Part shown: positions 53,399 to 60,467 of the stretch, piece after piece | Layout of the letters: the number at the start of each line of letters is the position of its first letter | Position numbering within the stretch: position 1 is the stretch's first letter | NCBI GenBank assembly: GCA_964414185.1 | Contig: CAYPVK010000006.1 | Span: forward strand, 1-64,000 | From: UBA7488 sp964414185 | GTDB taxonomy: Bacteria > Pseudomonadota > Alphaproteobacteria > CAAHEQ01 > UBA3637 | Direction: 5' to 3' | Length of the DNA stretch: 64,000 nucleotides | Position numbers and translations under genes: made by a program | Notes under the pieces: generated by a model | Told to the model about the DNA's origin: nothing | The model's input: the letters and a program-made list of their open reading frames with translations, nothing else | The model's database searches: none

Positions 53399-54485
53399 AA
53401 AACATAAAGATTCTTTCAAAAAAATGTTATCCTTTATTTATCGGGTATTAATTTTTGTTTTCTGTTTCGGAATAGGTTATTTTGCGGTAGATTCCATGAA
53501 ACCGAAAATTGCCGTTTTATATATTGCGACGGGACGTTATATTATTTTTTGGGATGGATTTTATCAAAGTGCCGAAAAAAACTTTTTGCCGAATTATAAA
53601 AAACATTATTTTATTTTTACGGATGCCGAAACGCAAAAATTCGGTAAAAACGTCACACGCATTTATCGAAAACAACATGCGTGGCCGTATGATACGTTGG
53701 ATCGTTTTGATTTGTTTGCAAGTATTGAAAATCAACTGAAAAAATACGATTATATTTATTTTTTAAATGCGAATGCCGAAGTGGTTTCCGTAGTCGGGGA
53801 TGAAATTTTGCCCAGTGCCGAACAAGGGATTATGGCCGCTTGGCATCCCGGGTATTATTTGGAAAAAGACGTTGACACATATCCGTATGATCGCAATCCG
53901 AAATCTGTCGCTTATATCCCTTTCGGAAAGGGAAAATATTATGTGCAAGGCGGTTTTAACGGTGGCCGAACAAAGGATTATTTAAGATTGATTCATACCT
54001 TGAAAGAAAAAACGGCTTTGGATAAACAAAACGGCGTTATGGCACGTTGGCATGACGAATCACATTTGAATAAATATATTTTGGATAAAAATCCGTTGGT
54101 TATGCCGCCTAATTACATATGGGCGTGTTTTTCTTACGAGGTAGAAAAGATTTTTAAAGATAACATAAAAATCGTTATGCGATATAAACAAAGTCCCGAA
54201 TGGGGAGGCACCGATTGGTTGCGTGGAAGAACAAACAAAAAATATAAGGAAATGACCAAAGAAAAAAAAGAAAAGTCATACTATGTACGAAGTAATTATT
54301 GGTCGGATTATTTAATTCCGGAAGAAGGTGATTATTATTGTCGCCGTAAATCTCCGGATGAATGCGGCAAAATTAAAAAAGATAAAAACGAATTGATTAT
54401 GAATTGGGATAAATGGGGTGCGGAAAAATTTATTTTTGATAAAAAGGAAAAAATTTATAAATCTGTTGAAGATAAAGATATGTGA
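53391..54485 (+). CDS. GT6 glycosyltransferase (ABO/alpha-Gal type), membrane-anchored
   Basis: The 364-aa protein belongs to family GT6, which in mammals makes blood-group A and B and alpha-Gal antigens. Matches are IAVLYIATGRYIIFW (40-54), HYFIFTD, PYDTLDRFD, YIYFLNANAEV (121-131), VQGGFNGG (185-192) and WHDESHLNKYI (220-230). The metal-binding DXD of animal enzymes is NAN (126-128) here, as known for bacterial GT6 enzymes that work without metal. An N-terminal membrane segment (about 15-33) preceded by basic residues gives a type II topology. The acceptor and donor (UDP-Gal or UDP-GalNAc) are not decided by sequence. The C-terminal ~110 residues are Lys-rich and family-untypical. Confidence 0.93.
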   Translation: MIEKHKDSFKKMLSFIYRVLIFVFCFGIGYFAVDSMKPKIAVLYIATGRYIIFWDGFYQSAEKNFLPNYKKHYFIFTDAETQKFGKNVTRIYRKQHAWPYDTLDRFDLFASIENQLKKYDYIYFLNANAEVVSVVGDEILPSAEQGIMAAWHPGYYLEKDVDTYPYDRNPKSVAYIPFGKGKYYVQGGFNGGRTKDYLRLIHTLKEKTALDKQNGVMARWHDESHLNKYILDKNPLVMPPNYIWACFSYEVEKIFKDNIKIVMRYKQSPEWGGTDWLRGRTNKKYKEMTKEKKEKSYYVRSNYWSDYLIPEEGDYYCRRKSPDECGKIKKDKNELIMNWDKWGAEKFIFDKKEKIYKSVEDKDM

Positions 54486-54618
54486 TATTTTTTGTTGCAT
54501 GTATAATTGATTTGATGATTCAACTTGCTCAGTCATATTTTTATAAAAAAATAAAGTGGATTTATCAAAAAATATCGGTGCATGTGATTATTTTCCGATA
54601 TCATGATTATTTTCGTAC

Positions 54619-54624
54619 TTGACA
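54619..54624 (+). promoter_or_regulatory. -35 box ahead of the phase-variable pilin-like gene
   Basis: TTGACA is present, but the -10 position (around 54642) reads TTACCT, a poor match that lies inside the first copy of a direct repeat. A regulated promoter is plausible but not proven. Confidence 0.3.
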
Positions 54625-54635
54625 GGCAGGGGTAA

Positions 54636-55775
54636 ATGTGGTTACCTTTAGGGAAAAATTCGGTTACCTTTATAAAAAAACGTAATTACCTTTATAAAAA
54701 AAACACGGTTGCTTTTAGGGAAAAATTCGTACAGGAGATTTATGCATGGCAAACATTACCCCCCCCACCACACACACACACGCGCGGAGATAAAAATAAC
54801 ACCTTTTCAAATACTTATAACAAACACTTGCAACATTGTGCCGGCATAAATAAAATCTTTAAAAAATATAAAATTAACGCCGCAAAAGCAGCATCTTGTT
54901 CAGGACGCTCCATGGTGGAAATGTTGGGCGTCTTGGCTCTCTTGGGTGTCTTGACCATCTCTTCTTTAATAACTTACCGATACACATTGGATAAACACAA
55001 CGCAAATATCGCTTTGGATGAGGTTGCTCGCAGACAAGTCGTCTTAGACTCTCAAACGGTTGCGGGGCACAATTTAAATTTAGACGAATTCCCTCAAAAT
55101 ACACAAAACGGTTATCCCGTCTCTTTTAAAATACCTGACGATAATAAATCTTTTTACATCATCAGGTTGGAAAATATCCCAAAAGGCGTTTGTAATCACA
55201 TCGTAACTTCAAATTTCCCGGCAATAATTCTCGTAAACGAAAAAATCATTTCCAATCAAAACAATTGTAAACAAAACAATATATTAGATTTTATATTCAA
55301 TATTAACTCGGATTGGTGCAAATCAAAAAATGAACAAGGCGAATGTTGCGATGCAAACGGATTGTGTTGCCCGCCGGATAAACCTTTGATTGACAGCTCA
55401 GGTAAATGTACATCTTGCTATGGGGCTCAAACCATCAATGTCAAAGATTATGAATATACCTGCGACAGATGCTCGAACCGAGATTTGGTCAATAATACTT
55501 GGTGTTCTTTAGAATGCCCCGATGGCACTTATCGGACGATTTACGGCGGGTGTATTTCATGCGATACAGTCACCCAACAAACCGTTGAAGATACTCCCGA
55601 AAATATTGCTAAAATTTTGGCATGCCCGAATATGGTTTTGGGATATCAATACAGTACCTTAATTGCGACACATTGTGATTCTACGACACAAACTGCTACC
55701 GTCAAAGATTATGAATATACCTGCGACAGATGCTCCAATCGTGAATTGGTTGGCGATACATGCGTGTTAAAGTAA
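54636..55775 (+). CDS. Cysteine-rich pilin-like protein with repeat tracts near its start
   Basis: The open frame of 379 aa contains a prepilin-type motif: Gly90, then RSMVE with Glu95 at position 5 and a hydrophobic helix (MLGVLALLGVLTISSL). The exported part is Cys-rich and ends with two copies of VKDYEYTCDRCSNR (residues ~269 and ~356). The start is uncertain. From ATG 54636 the leader would be 90 residues, far too long. The better ribosome-binding site (AGGAG, 54733) serves ATGs at 54742 and 54746, which are out of frame with the pilin in this sequence because of the C8/CA tract that follows. Expression may thus be switched off here, or start at a rare codon downstream. Confidence 0.7.
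   Translation: MWLPLGKNSVTFIKKRNYLYKKNTVAFREKFVQEIYAWQTLPPPPHTHTRGDKNNTFSNTYNKHLQHCAGINKIFKKYKINAAKAASCSGRSMVEMLGVLALLGVLTISSLITYRYTLDKHNANIALDEVARRQVVLDSQTVAGHNLNLDEFPQNTQNGYPVSFKIPDDNKSFYIIRLENIPKGVCNHIVTSNFPAIILVNEKIISNQNNCKQNNILDFIFNINSDWCKSKNEQGECCDANGLCCPPDKPLIDSSGKCTSCYGAQTINVKDYEYTCDRCSNRDLVNNTWCSLECPDGTYRTIYGGCISCDTVTQQTVEDTPENIAKILACPNMVLGYQYSTLIATHCDSTTQTATVKDYEYTCDRCSNRELVGDTCVLK
54638..54729 (+). repeat. Four imperfect direct repeats of about 20-26 bp
   Basis: Copies start near 54638, 54661, 54681 and 54704. They share GGTTACCTTTA followed by A-rich sequence. Copies 1 and 4 contain TTTAGGGAAAAATTC; copies 2 and 3 contain ACCTTTATAAAAAAA. They lie between the -35 box and the ribosome-binding site at 54733. 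Confidence 0.75.
54759..54781 (+). repeat. C8 plus CA dinucleotide tract after the start codons
   Basis: Eight C (54759-54766), ACC, and five to six CA units up to 54781, directly followed by CGCGCGG. Slippage by one C or one CA unit would bring one of the two ATG codons at 54742/54746 into the pilin frame. Confidence 0.8.
55440..55735 (+). repeat. 35-bp direct repeat encoding a cysteine motif
   Basis: Identical 35-base copies at 55440-55474 and 55701-55735 encode VKDYEYTCDRC in the pilin-like gene. The sequence between them is different, so this is a dispersed intragenic repeat. Confidence 0.85.
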
Positions 55776-55876
55776 GTTTTTATTGAGATTTTTTTGTTTT
55801 TGATGAAGATTCGGGTAAATAAAGCGCGAAATATATATATTCCTTGTTTATGCTGTGACTTCTTCATTAAAAATAT

Positions 55877-56347
55877 CTATTTTGTTTTGGATATTTGTTT
55901 TGTGCAGATGCGCGGTTTTAAATATAATAACGCTTGTGCATAAGTTTCTTTGTCTAAATCCCGATAACGCACATAGTTAAATTTTTTGCGCAATTCAGCA
56001 TAGATGGTGTTGTAATGCTTATTTTCACATTTAGCGATTGCATGAACCGTATTTTTGTAGTTTTGTGCTTCTTTCTCAGAAATTGTGTTCGTAAAATGAG
56101 GGGTGCCGGCAATGGTCAGTGTTTGTTGCGGTTTATAGAATGAAATTATACAAACGGCGCATATAAAGGCAACGATAATTATAAACGTGGATAAGAACAA
56201 ATAAAAAGCATTCAATGTAAAATTGTAATTGCGGATATTCAAATTTTGCGGCAGCGGAGTTTCCTGCGGTCGGTCTTCTTTGACGGGATTGACTTTTACG
56301 CGATCCAAAAAGTACATAACCTTGTTGACATTTTCGTTATCGGACAT
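55877..56347 (-). CDS. Membrane protein with an ORF6C-like C-terminal domain
   Basis: A 156-aa protein with one central membrane segment (about 48-70). The C-terminal ~70 residues (NTVHAIAKCENKHYNTIYAELRKKF..VRYRDL) resemble the ORF6C domain found at the end of phage antirepressors, which is usually soluble. The N-terminus is acidic and cytoplasmic-looking. The domain call is from pattern memory only. It is on the same strand as, and downstream of, the XRE regulator gene, separated by 82 bases that contain a palindrome. Confidence 0.55.
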   Translation of the reverse strand: MSDNENVNKVMYFLDRVKVNPVKEDRPQETPLPQNLNIRNYNFTLNAFYLFLSTFIIIVAFICAVCIISFYKPQQTLTIAGTPHFTNTISEKEAQNYKNTVHAIAKCENKHYNTIYAELRKKFNYVRYRDLDKETYAQALLYLKPRICTKQISKTK

Positions 56348-56384
56348 ATTTTACCTTTCCTTAAACTTTAGTATATCATACGTT

Positions 56385-56400
56385 ACATATTTTGATATGT
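56385..56400. promoter_or_regulatory. Palindromic candidate operator
   Basis: ACATAT-tttg-ATATGT, 38 bases before the start codon of the membrane ORF6C-like gene. It could be a binding site of the adjacent XRE regulator. Confidence 0.45.
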
Positions 56401-56429
56401 CAACAAATTGTTATATAAAAAAGCCATGA

Positions 56430-56864
56430 TTATGATGTTTTTCTGAGTTTATACATAAATTCGGATAATGCGTAAATTTCGGCTTCGCGCTTTTCTTCCG
56501 GCACATCAAGCACTTGATCATATAAAGCAAATGCCAAATTGACTTTGTCGGCCGGTTCCATAATGTAATTTTTTTTCTTCAGCCATTTTTCAAGAGCCGT
56601 AAATACGTCAATAAGCGAAGATTTATTGATATTGTGCGTTTTGTCCACGTCATTAAAATACATTTCGTCAAGGGAAGCGTCATAAATTTGGCAAAATTTA
56701 ACCAAATTTCCCAAGCTTAAGCGGTTCCGCCCCGTTAAAATATAGTTCATGGCGGTTGTCGACATGCCTAATTTTGCGGCAGCTTCATTGAAACGGTCAC
56801 CTTTTTCAAGGATAATCTTCCGCACGTAATCGCCATATTGCATATTTGTTTTCTCTTTTTTCAT
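56430..56864 (-). CDS. XRE-family transcriptional regulator
   Basis: This 144-aa protein has an N-terminal Cro/CI-type helix-turn-helix (residues ~10-70; FNEAAAKLGMSTTAMNYILTGRNRLSLGNL) and a helical C-terminal part that may mediate dimerisation. It is divergent from a 57-aa ORF, with about 200 bp of very AT-rich DNA holding a palindromic candidate operator between them. The arrangement resembles small phage-like or toxin-antitoxin control modules. Confidence 0.82.
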   Translation of the reverse strand: MKKEKTNMQYGDYVRKIILEKGDRFNEAAAKLGMSTTAMNYILTGRNRLSLGNLVKFCQIYDASLDEMYFNDVDKTHNINKSSLIDVFTALEKWLKKKNYIMEPADKVNLAFALYDQVLDVPEEKREAEIYALSEFMYKLRKTS

Positions 56865-56925
56865 ATGGTTAATCTACATCATTTTATATGATAAATCAAT
56901 ATAACAATTTTTTATAAGATTTATC

Positions 56926-56954
56926 TTGACTAATATAACATATTGTTGTATTTC
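56926..56954 (+). promoter_or_regulatory. Promoter with embedded palindrome upstream of the 57-aa ORF
   Basis: TTGACT (56926-56931) and TATTTC (56949-56954) are 17 bases apart. The imperfect palindrome ATATAACA-TAT-TGTTGTAT (56933-56951) fills the spacer, so a bound repressor would block the promoter. A related motif (ATATAACAATT) occurs at about 56900. Confidence 0.4.
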
Positions 56955-57066
56955 TGTAAAGGGAAGATTACAATAGTATGCAAATATTCTTCCTTTTTGT
57001 ACGAAATTTAACGATTTTATATGGCAAAGATATGACTGTGACTAAAATTTTCAGGGGGAAATAAGC

Positions 57067-57240
57067 ATGTTAGGGAAGAAAAAAAAGATTCAACTTTCAA
57101 AGCAAATTAATTTTACAGAAGCTTGGGGCATTATCAAAGATGCTGCCCGTAACCGTAATCATGCCCATAATATTAAGGATGTCGAAAACAAAATCGCTCT
57201 TATTCAAGCCTATTTACTCAGAAATGGCGTTATTAAATGA
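57067..57240 (+). CDS. Small ORF, 57 aa, unknown
   Basis: The frame ATG 57067 to TGA 57240 encodes a basic, helical peptide (MLGKKKKIQLSKQ at the start; DVENKIALIQAYL near the end). A strong AGGGGG site lies 7 bases upstream. It is divergent from the XRE regulator and convergent with the GT2 gene, whose stop codon lies at 57246. The strong ribosome-binding site and the candidate operator upstream support it as a real gene. No family is recognised; a small DNA-binding protein or the partner of the XRE regulator are options. Confidence 0.6.
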   Translation: MLGKKKKIQLSKQINFTEAWGIIKDAARNRNHAHNIKDVENKIALIQAYLLRNGVIK

Positions 57241-57245
57241 GCAAA

Positions 57246-58178
57246 TCAATCTTTAGTCAAATCGTTTCTACAGCCGTGTTTTGAAATCAACCTTCGCAAA
57301 GACGGCACGTCAATATCTACCCGATTTTGACGGGCGGCTTGCCCCAGTTGAATTAAAATATAACAAAATCCGTCGGCGGTCGGTTTTAATTTGTCAATCT
57401 CCATATACGGTGCTAACGTGTCCATGACGAAACGGTTATGGGAATCGGCTTGTTCGGCATGGTATCCGGATGTTTTAAGGCTTTTGACGGAATAAATAAG
57501 CAACGGGTTGCCCAAATTCAAGATTTTACCGTCTTTAACGGCGATTTGGTGAAAAAAGTCCGTATCTTCGGATGACGGATATTTATTGTTGTAACGAATG
57601 CCGTGTTTATTTAAAAAATCGCGACGTATCATTGTTGTCGGGTGCAAAACGGGTACGCGAATATAGCTGATAATTTTTGCGGTTTCGGGCGTTGCCGGAC
57701 CGCCCATGCGCAAAATTTTATTTTCGCGCGTGATATAAGCGCTGCCCAAAACAGTTATATCCGGATGCGTGTCCAAATAACGCGTTTGGGCTTCCAAACG
57801 ATATGGCAATGACAAATCATCGTCGTCCATGCGGGCGATATATTTGCCTTTTGCAAAATCCAATCCTTGGTTTAAACTGTCAACCAAACCTCTGTTGGTT
57901 TTGTTTTTCAGAATTTTTATTCGATTGTCTTTACGGGCATAAGCGTTTAAAACGGCATCGGTATTATCGGTTGAACCGTCATTGACAATGATAAATTCAA
58001 AATCTTTAAATGTTTGATTTAAAATGGAATCAATTGCTCCCGGCAAGTAATCGGCCCGGTTAAAAGTGGACATGATAACCGACACTTCGGGCGGATTTAA
58101 ATTTTTGGGGTACGCGGTACAAAATTTGCCCGAAAAACAAATATAAAGTAAAGCAAAAAAATAAAAATACTTTTTCAT
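57246..58178 (-). CDS. GT2 glycosyltransferase with N-terminal signal sequence
   Basis: This 310-aa protein has a GT-A domain of family GT2: VSVIMSTFNRADYLPGAIDSIL, IIVNDGSTDNTD, a MDDDDL metal-binding motif near residue 118 and the SSEDTDFF acceptor-side motif near residue 205. Family members are usually cytoplasmic, but this one starts with a clear signal-like segment (KKYFYFFALLYICFSGKF, possible cleavage CTA-YP). Sugar and acceptor are unknown. It lies alone between the small ORF and an EamA transporter gene. Confidence 0.88.
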   Translation of the reverse strand: MKKYFYFFALLYICFSGKFCTAYPKNLNPPEVSVIMSTFNRADYLPGAIDSILNQTFKDFEFIIVNDGSTDNTDAVLNAYARKDNRIKILKNKTNRGLVDSLNQGLDFAKGKYIARMDDDDLSLPYRLEAQTRYLDTHPDITVLGSAYITRENKILRMGGPATPETAKIISYIRVPVLHPTTMIRRDFLNKHGIRYNNKYPSSEDTDFFHQIAVKDGKILNLGNPLLIYSVKSLKTSGYHAEQADSHNRFVMDTLAPYMEIDKLKPTADGFCYILIQLGQAARQNRVDIDVPSLRRLISKHGCRNDLTKD

Positions 58179-58327
58179 GCCGGATGTGTTTTTATCAATA
58201 TTATGATTGTACGTTACAACATAACGAATTATTGTTTATTATGCAACCGGAAAAATTCAAATGTACTCTTTGCTCTTGTAATTAAAAAAATACAACTTAT
58301 TTTTTATAAATAGGGAGGGGTAAGTAA

Positions 58328-59248
58328 ATGGATTTAACCAATATAAAATGGTATTTTTTAGCCGTTTTAGGGGTCTTTTTTTGGAGTTTTAACGTCATTG
58401 TGTCGCGTTATTTGACGGGTGTTTTATTTCCATGGCAAATTGCTTTTTTCAGATGGTTGATTGCCGCGTTGATTTTATTGCCGTTTACGTATAAGGACAT
58501 TTGGGAACATCGGCGGATTTATTTAAAACATTGGAAATGGGTATTGGCATTATCGTTTTTCGGCATATCTTTGTCCAATACGTTTGTTTATATTGCCGGA
58601 TATACCGTAACGGCGGTTGAAATGTCTCTTATACAAGTAACGGGACCGATTTTTTTAATTGTGTTTTCCCGTTTGGCCGGCATTATTACGATTTCAAATA
58701 AACAACGGTTCGGGCTGCTGTTATGCATGATCGGGGTTATAACGATTATATTGCACGGACGGTTTATGGATCTTGAAAAATTGCATCTTGAAATCGGCGA
58801 TTTTTGGATGTTGATGACGGCCGTCACTTTTGGATATTACAGTTATTTGATGACGAAAAAACCGACGGAAGTCGGACAAATGTCATTGTTGTCTTTGACG
58901 GTTGTTTTGGGTACGATTATTTGTATCCCGCCGTTTATTTACGATACTGTTTTAAATCCGTTGACAAGTGAGAATGTCAATCTGACAACTTTCCTGATTA
59001 TGATTTACATGGGGTTGTTTAATTCGGTGTTGGCATACCTGTGTTGGAACACGGCACTTGACAAACTTGACAGCATTAAAGTGGGGATGGTGTATTACTT
59101 GATGCCGGTATTCAGCACGATTGAAGCGTACTTTATTTTAAATGAAGAAATTTATACGGCGCAATTATGGGGCGGTATTTTGATTTTGATCGGAATTTTT
59201 CTGACCAATCAAAAAAAGCCTCGAAAACTTATTTTCGAAAGGCCTTAA
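58328..59248 (+). CDS. EamA-family (DMT) transporter
   Basis: A 306-aa inner-membrane protein with ten membrane segments in two EamA halves (1-145 and 150-300). It resembles RhaT/YdcZ-type drug and metabolite exporters. The start has GGGAGGGG upstream. The substrate cannot be inferred. It is followed by a hairpin overlapping its stop codon, and by the RND operon. Confidence 0.9.
   Translation: MDLTNIKWYFLAVLGVFFWSFNVIVSRYLTGVLFPWQIAFFRWLIAALILLPFTYKDIWEHRRIYLKHWKWVLALSFFGISLSNTFVYIAGYTVTAVEMSLIQVTGPIFLIVFSRLAGIITISNKQRFGLLLCMIGVITIILHGRFMDLEKLHLEIGDFWMLMTAVTFGYYSYLMTKKPTEVGQMSLLSLTVVLGTIICIPPFIYDTVLNPLTSENVNLTTFLIMIYMGLFNSVLAYLCWNTALDKLDSIKVGMVYYLMPVFSTIEAYFILNEEIYTAQLWGGILILIGIFLTNQKKPRKLIFERP
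59211..59243. terminator. Hairpin overlapping the end of the EamA gene
   Basis: GCCT-CGAAAA-ctta-TTTTCG-AGGC (with an internal AA bulge). The T-run lies on the minus-strand side, so termination is more convincing in that direction. Confidence 0.45.
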
Positions 59249-59336
59249 TGCCCATCTTACGTATATAATTTTTAATAAAATATTGTATTTTTAAATCTGA
59301 AAACTTATGTCTTGTGTTAAAAGGGGGGGGCATTAC

Positions 59337-60467
59337 ATGGCAAGAAAGCTTTTGTGGGTTTTGGGTTTGCTGATTTTGGCGGCGCTTATTTTTGTAGCCG
59401 TTCGCCAATATGAAATTTTGCATATGCATGAACACGCGGGTGAGCAGGCGGGCGGTAAAATACAAGTTTCGGTGCAAAATGTCGTGCCTCAAAATAAAAC
59501 CATACAAAAATCGTATGTCGGTTATGTCAAACCCATTAACGAAGTGAATGTCATTTCCTATATCCCGGGTTTTGTTGAAGAGGTTTATGTAACCGGCGGT
59601 CAAGAAGTGTCAGTCGGCGAACCGCTTTTTAAATTACGCCAAGACCAATATAAAGCCGATTTGGATTTGGCGGCCGCCAAGGTGGAACAAGCGCAAGCTT
59701 CCTATGAAAATGCCAAATTATTTTATGATCGGATGAAAGAAGCGGGCCGGCGCGCCATTTCAAAAACGGATTTGGATAATGCAAAAACACAATTTTTATC
59801 GGCAAAAGCCGCGTTGGCGCAATCTAAAGCCAATTTGGAATTGGCTCAGGTCAATTATGATTACACGATGATTAATGCATCCATAGACGGCATCATCGGC
59901 AATGTTAAACCGACAATCGGCGATTATGTATCACCCGATGGCAATGCTTTAATCAGCATTATCGGGTTTAATCCGATACATGTTATTTTTTCGATTTCAA
60001 ACAAAGAATATCTTACCGAAATAATCGGTACGACAGATAAGTTGTTGGACGGATGGACGGTCAAATTGAAACTGGCGGACGGTACGATTTACGGCAAGAA
60101 CGGCCGGGTTAAATTCCTTAACAATGAAATATCCCCATCAACCAGTGCGCTTGGCGTTTATGTGGATTTTCCGAATGAAGACCGCGAATTGGTCGCAAAT
60201 GCTTATGTCGAAGTTTTGCTTGAAAAAGAAGTCAAAGACGGCGTTTTTATTGCTCAGAATTTAGTTAATTTAGAACCCGACGGTGCTTATGTGTACGTGC
60301 TGGATGCCCAAAACAGAATTGAAAAAATTCCCGTTCAAGTCGGTATCAGTGTCGGTAATGAATATTGGATTAAAGACGGGTTAAAGCCGGGGCAACGTTT
60401 GATAACGGATAAAGTCAGTACGCAAATGGTCGGAAAACCGGCTGTCATTAAAGGGATGGGCGCATGA
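59337..60467 (+). CDS. RND efflux periplasmic adaptor (HlyD/AcrA family)
   Basis: The product is 376 aa from the ATG at 59337, which has a G8 run as its ribosome-binding site; an earlier ATG at 59307 has none. One N-terminal anchor (about 5-22) is followed by the lipoyl/hairpin region (about 60-170; coiled-coil AAKVEQAQASYENAKLF) and beta-barrel domains of membrane fusion proteins. It links the inner-membrane pump to the outer-membrane channel. It overlaps the pump gene (ATGA). Confidence 0.93.
   Translation: MARKLLWVLGLLILAALIFVAVRQYEILHMHEHAGEQAGGKIQVSVQNVVPQNKTIQKSYVGYVKPINEVNVISYIPGFVEEVYVTGGQEVSVGEPLFKLRQDQYKADLDLAAAKVEQAQASYENAKLFYDRMKEAGRRAISKTDLDNAKTQFLSAKAALAQSKANLELAQVNYDYTMINASIDGIIGNVKPTIGDYVSPDGNALISIIGFNPIHVIFSISNKEYLTEIIGTTDKLLDGWTVKLKLADGTIYGKNGRVKFLNNEISPSTSALGVYVDFPNEDRELVANAYVEVLLEKEVKDGVFIAQNLVNLEPDGAYVYVLDAQNRIEKIPVQVGISVGNEYWIKDGLKPGQRLITDKVSTQMVGKPAVIKGMGA

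Noticed and set aside
55877..57240. Prophage remnant
   Set aside because: Only regulator-like genes are present; no integrase, structural genes or attachment repeats were seen in the surrounding 10 kb.
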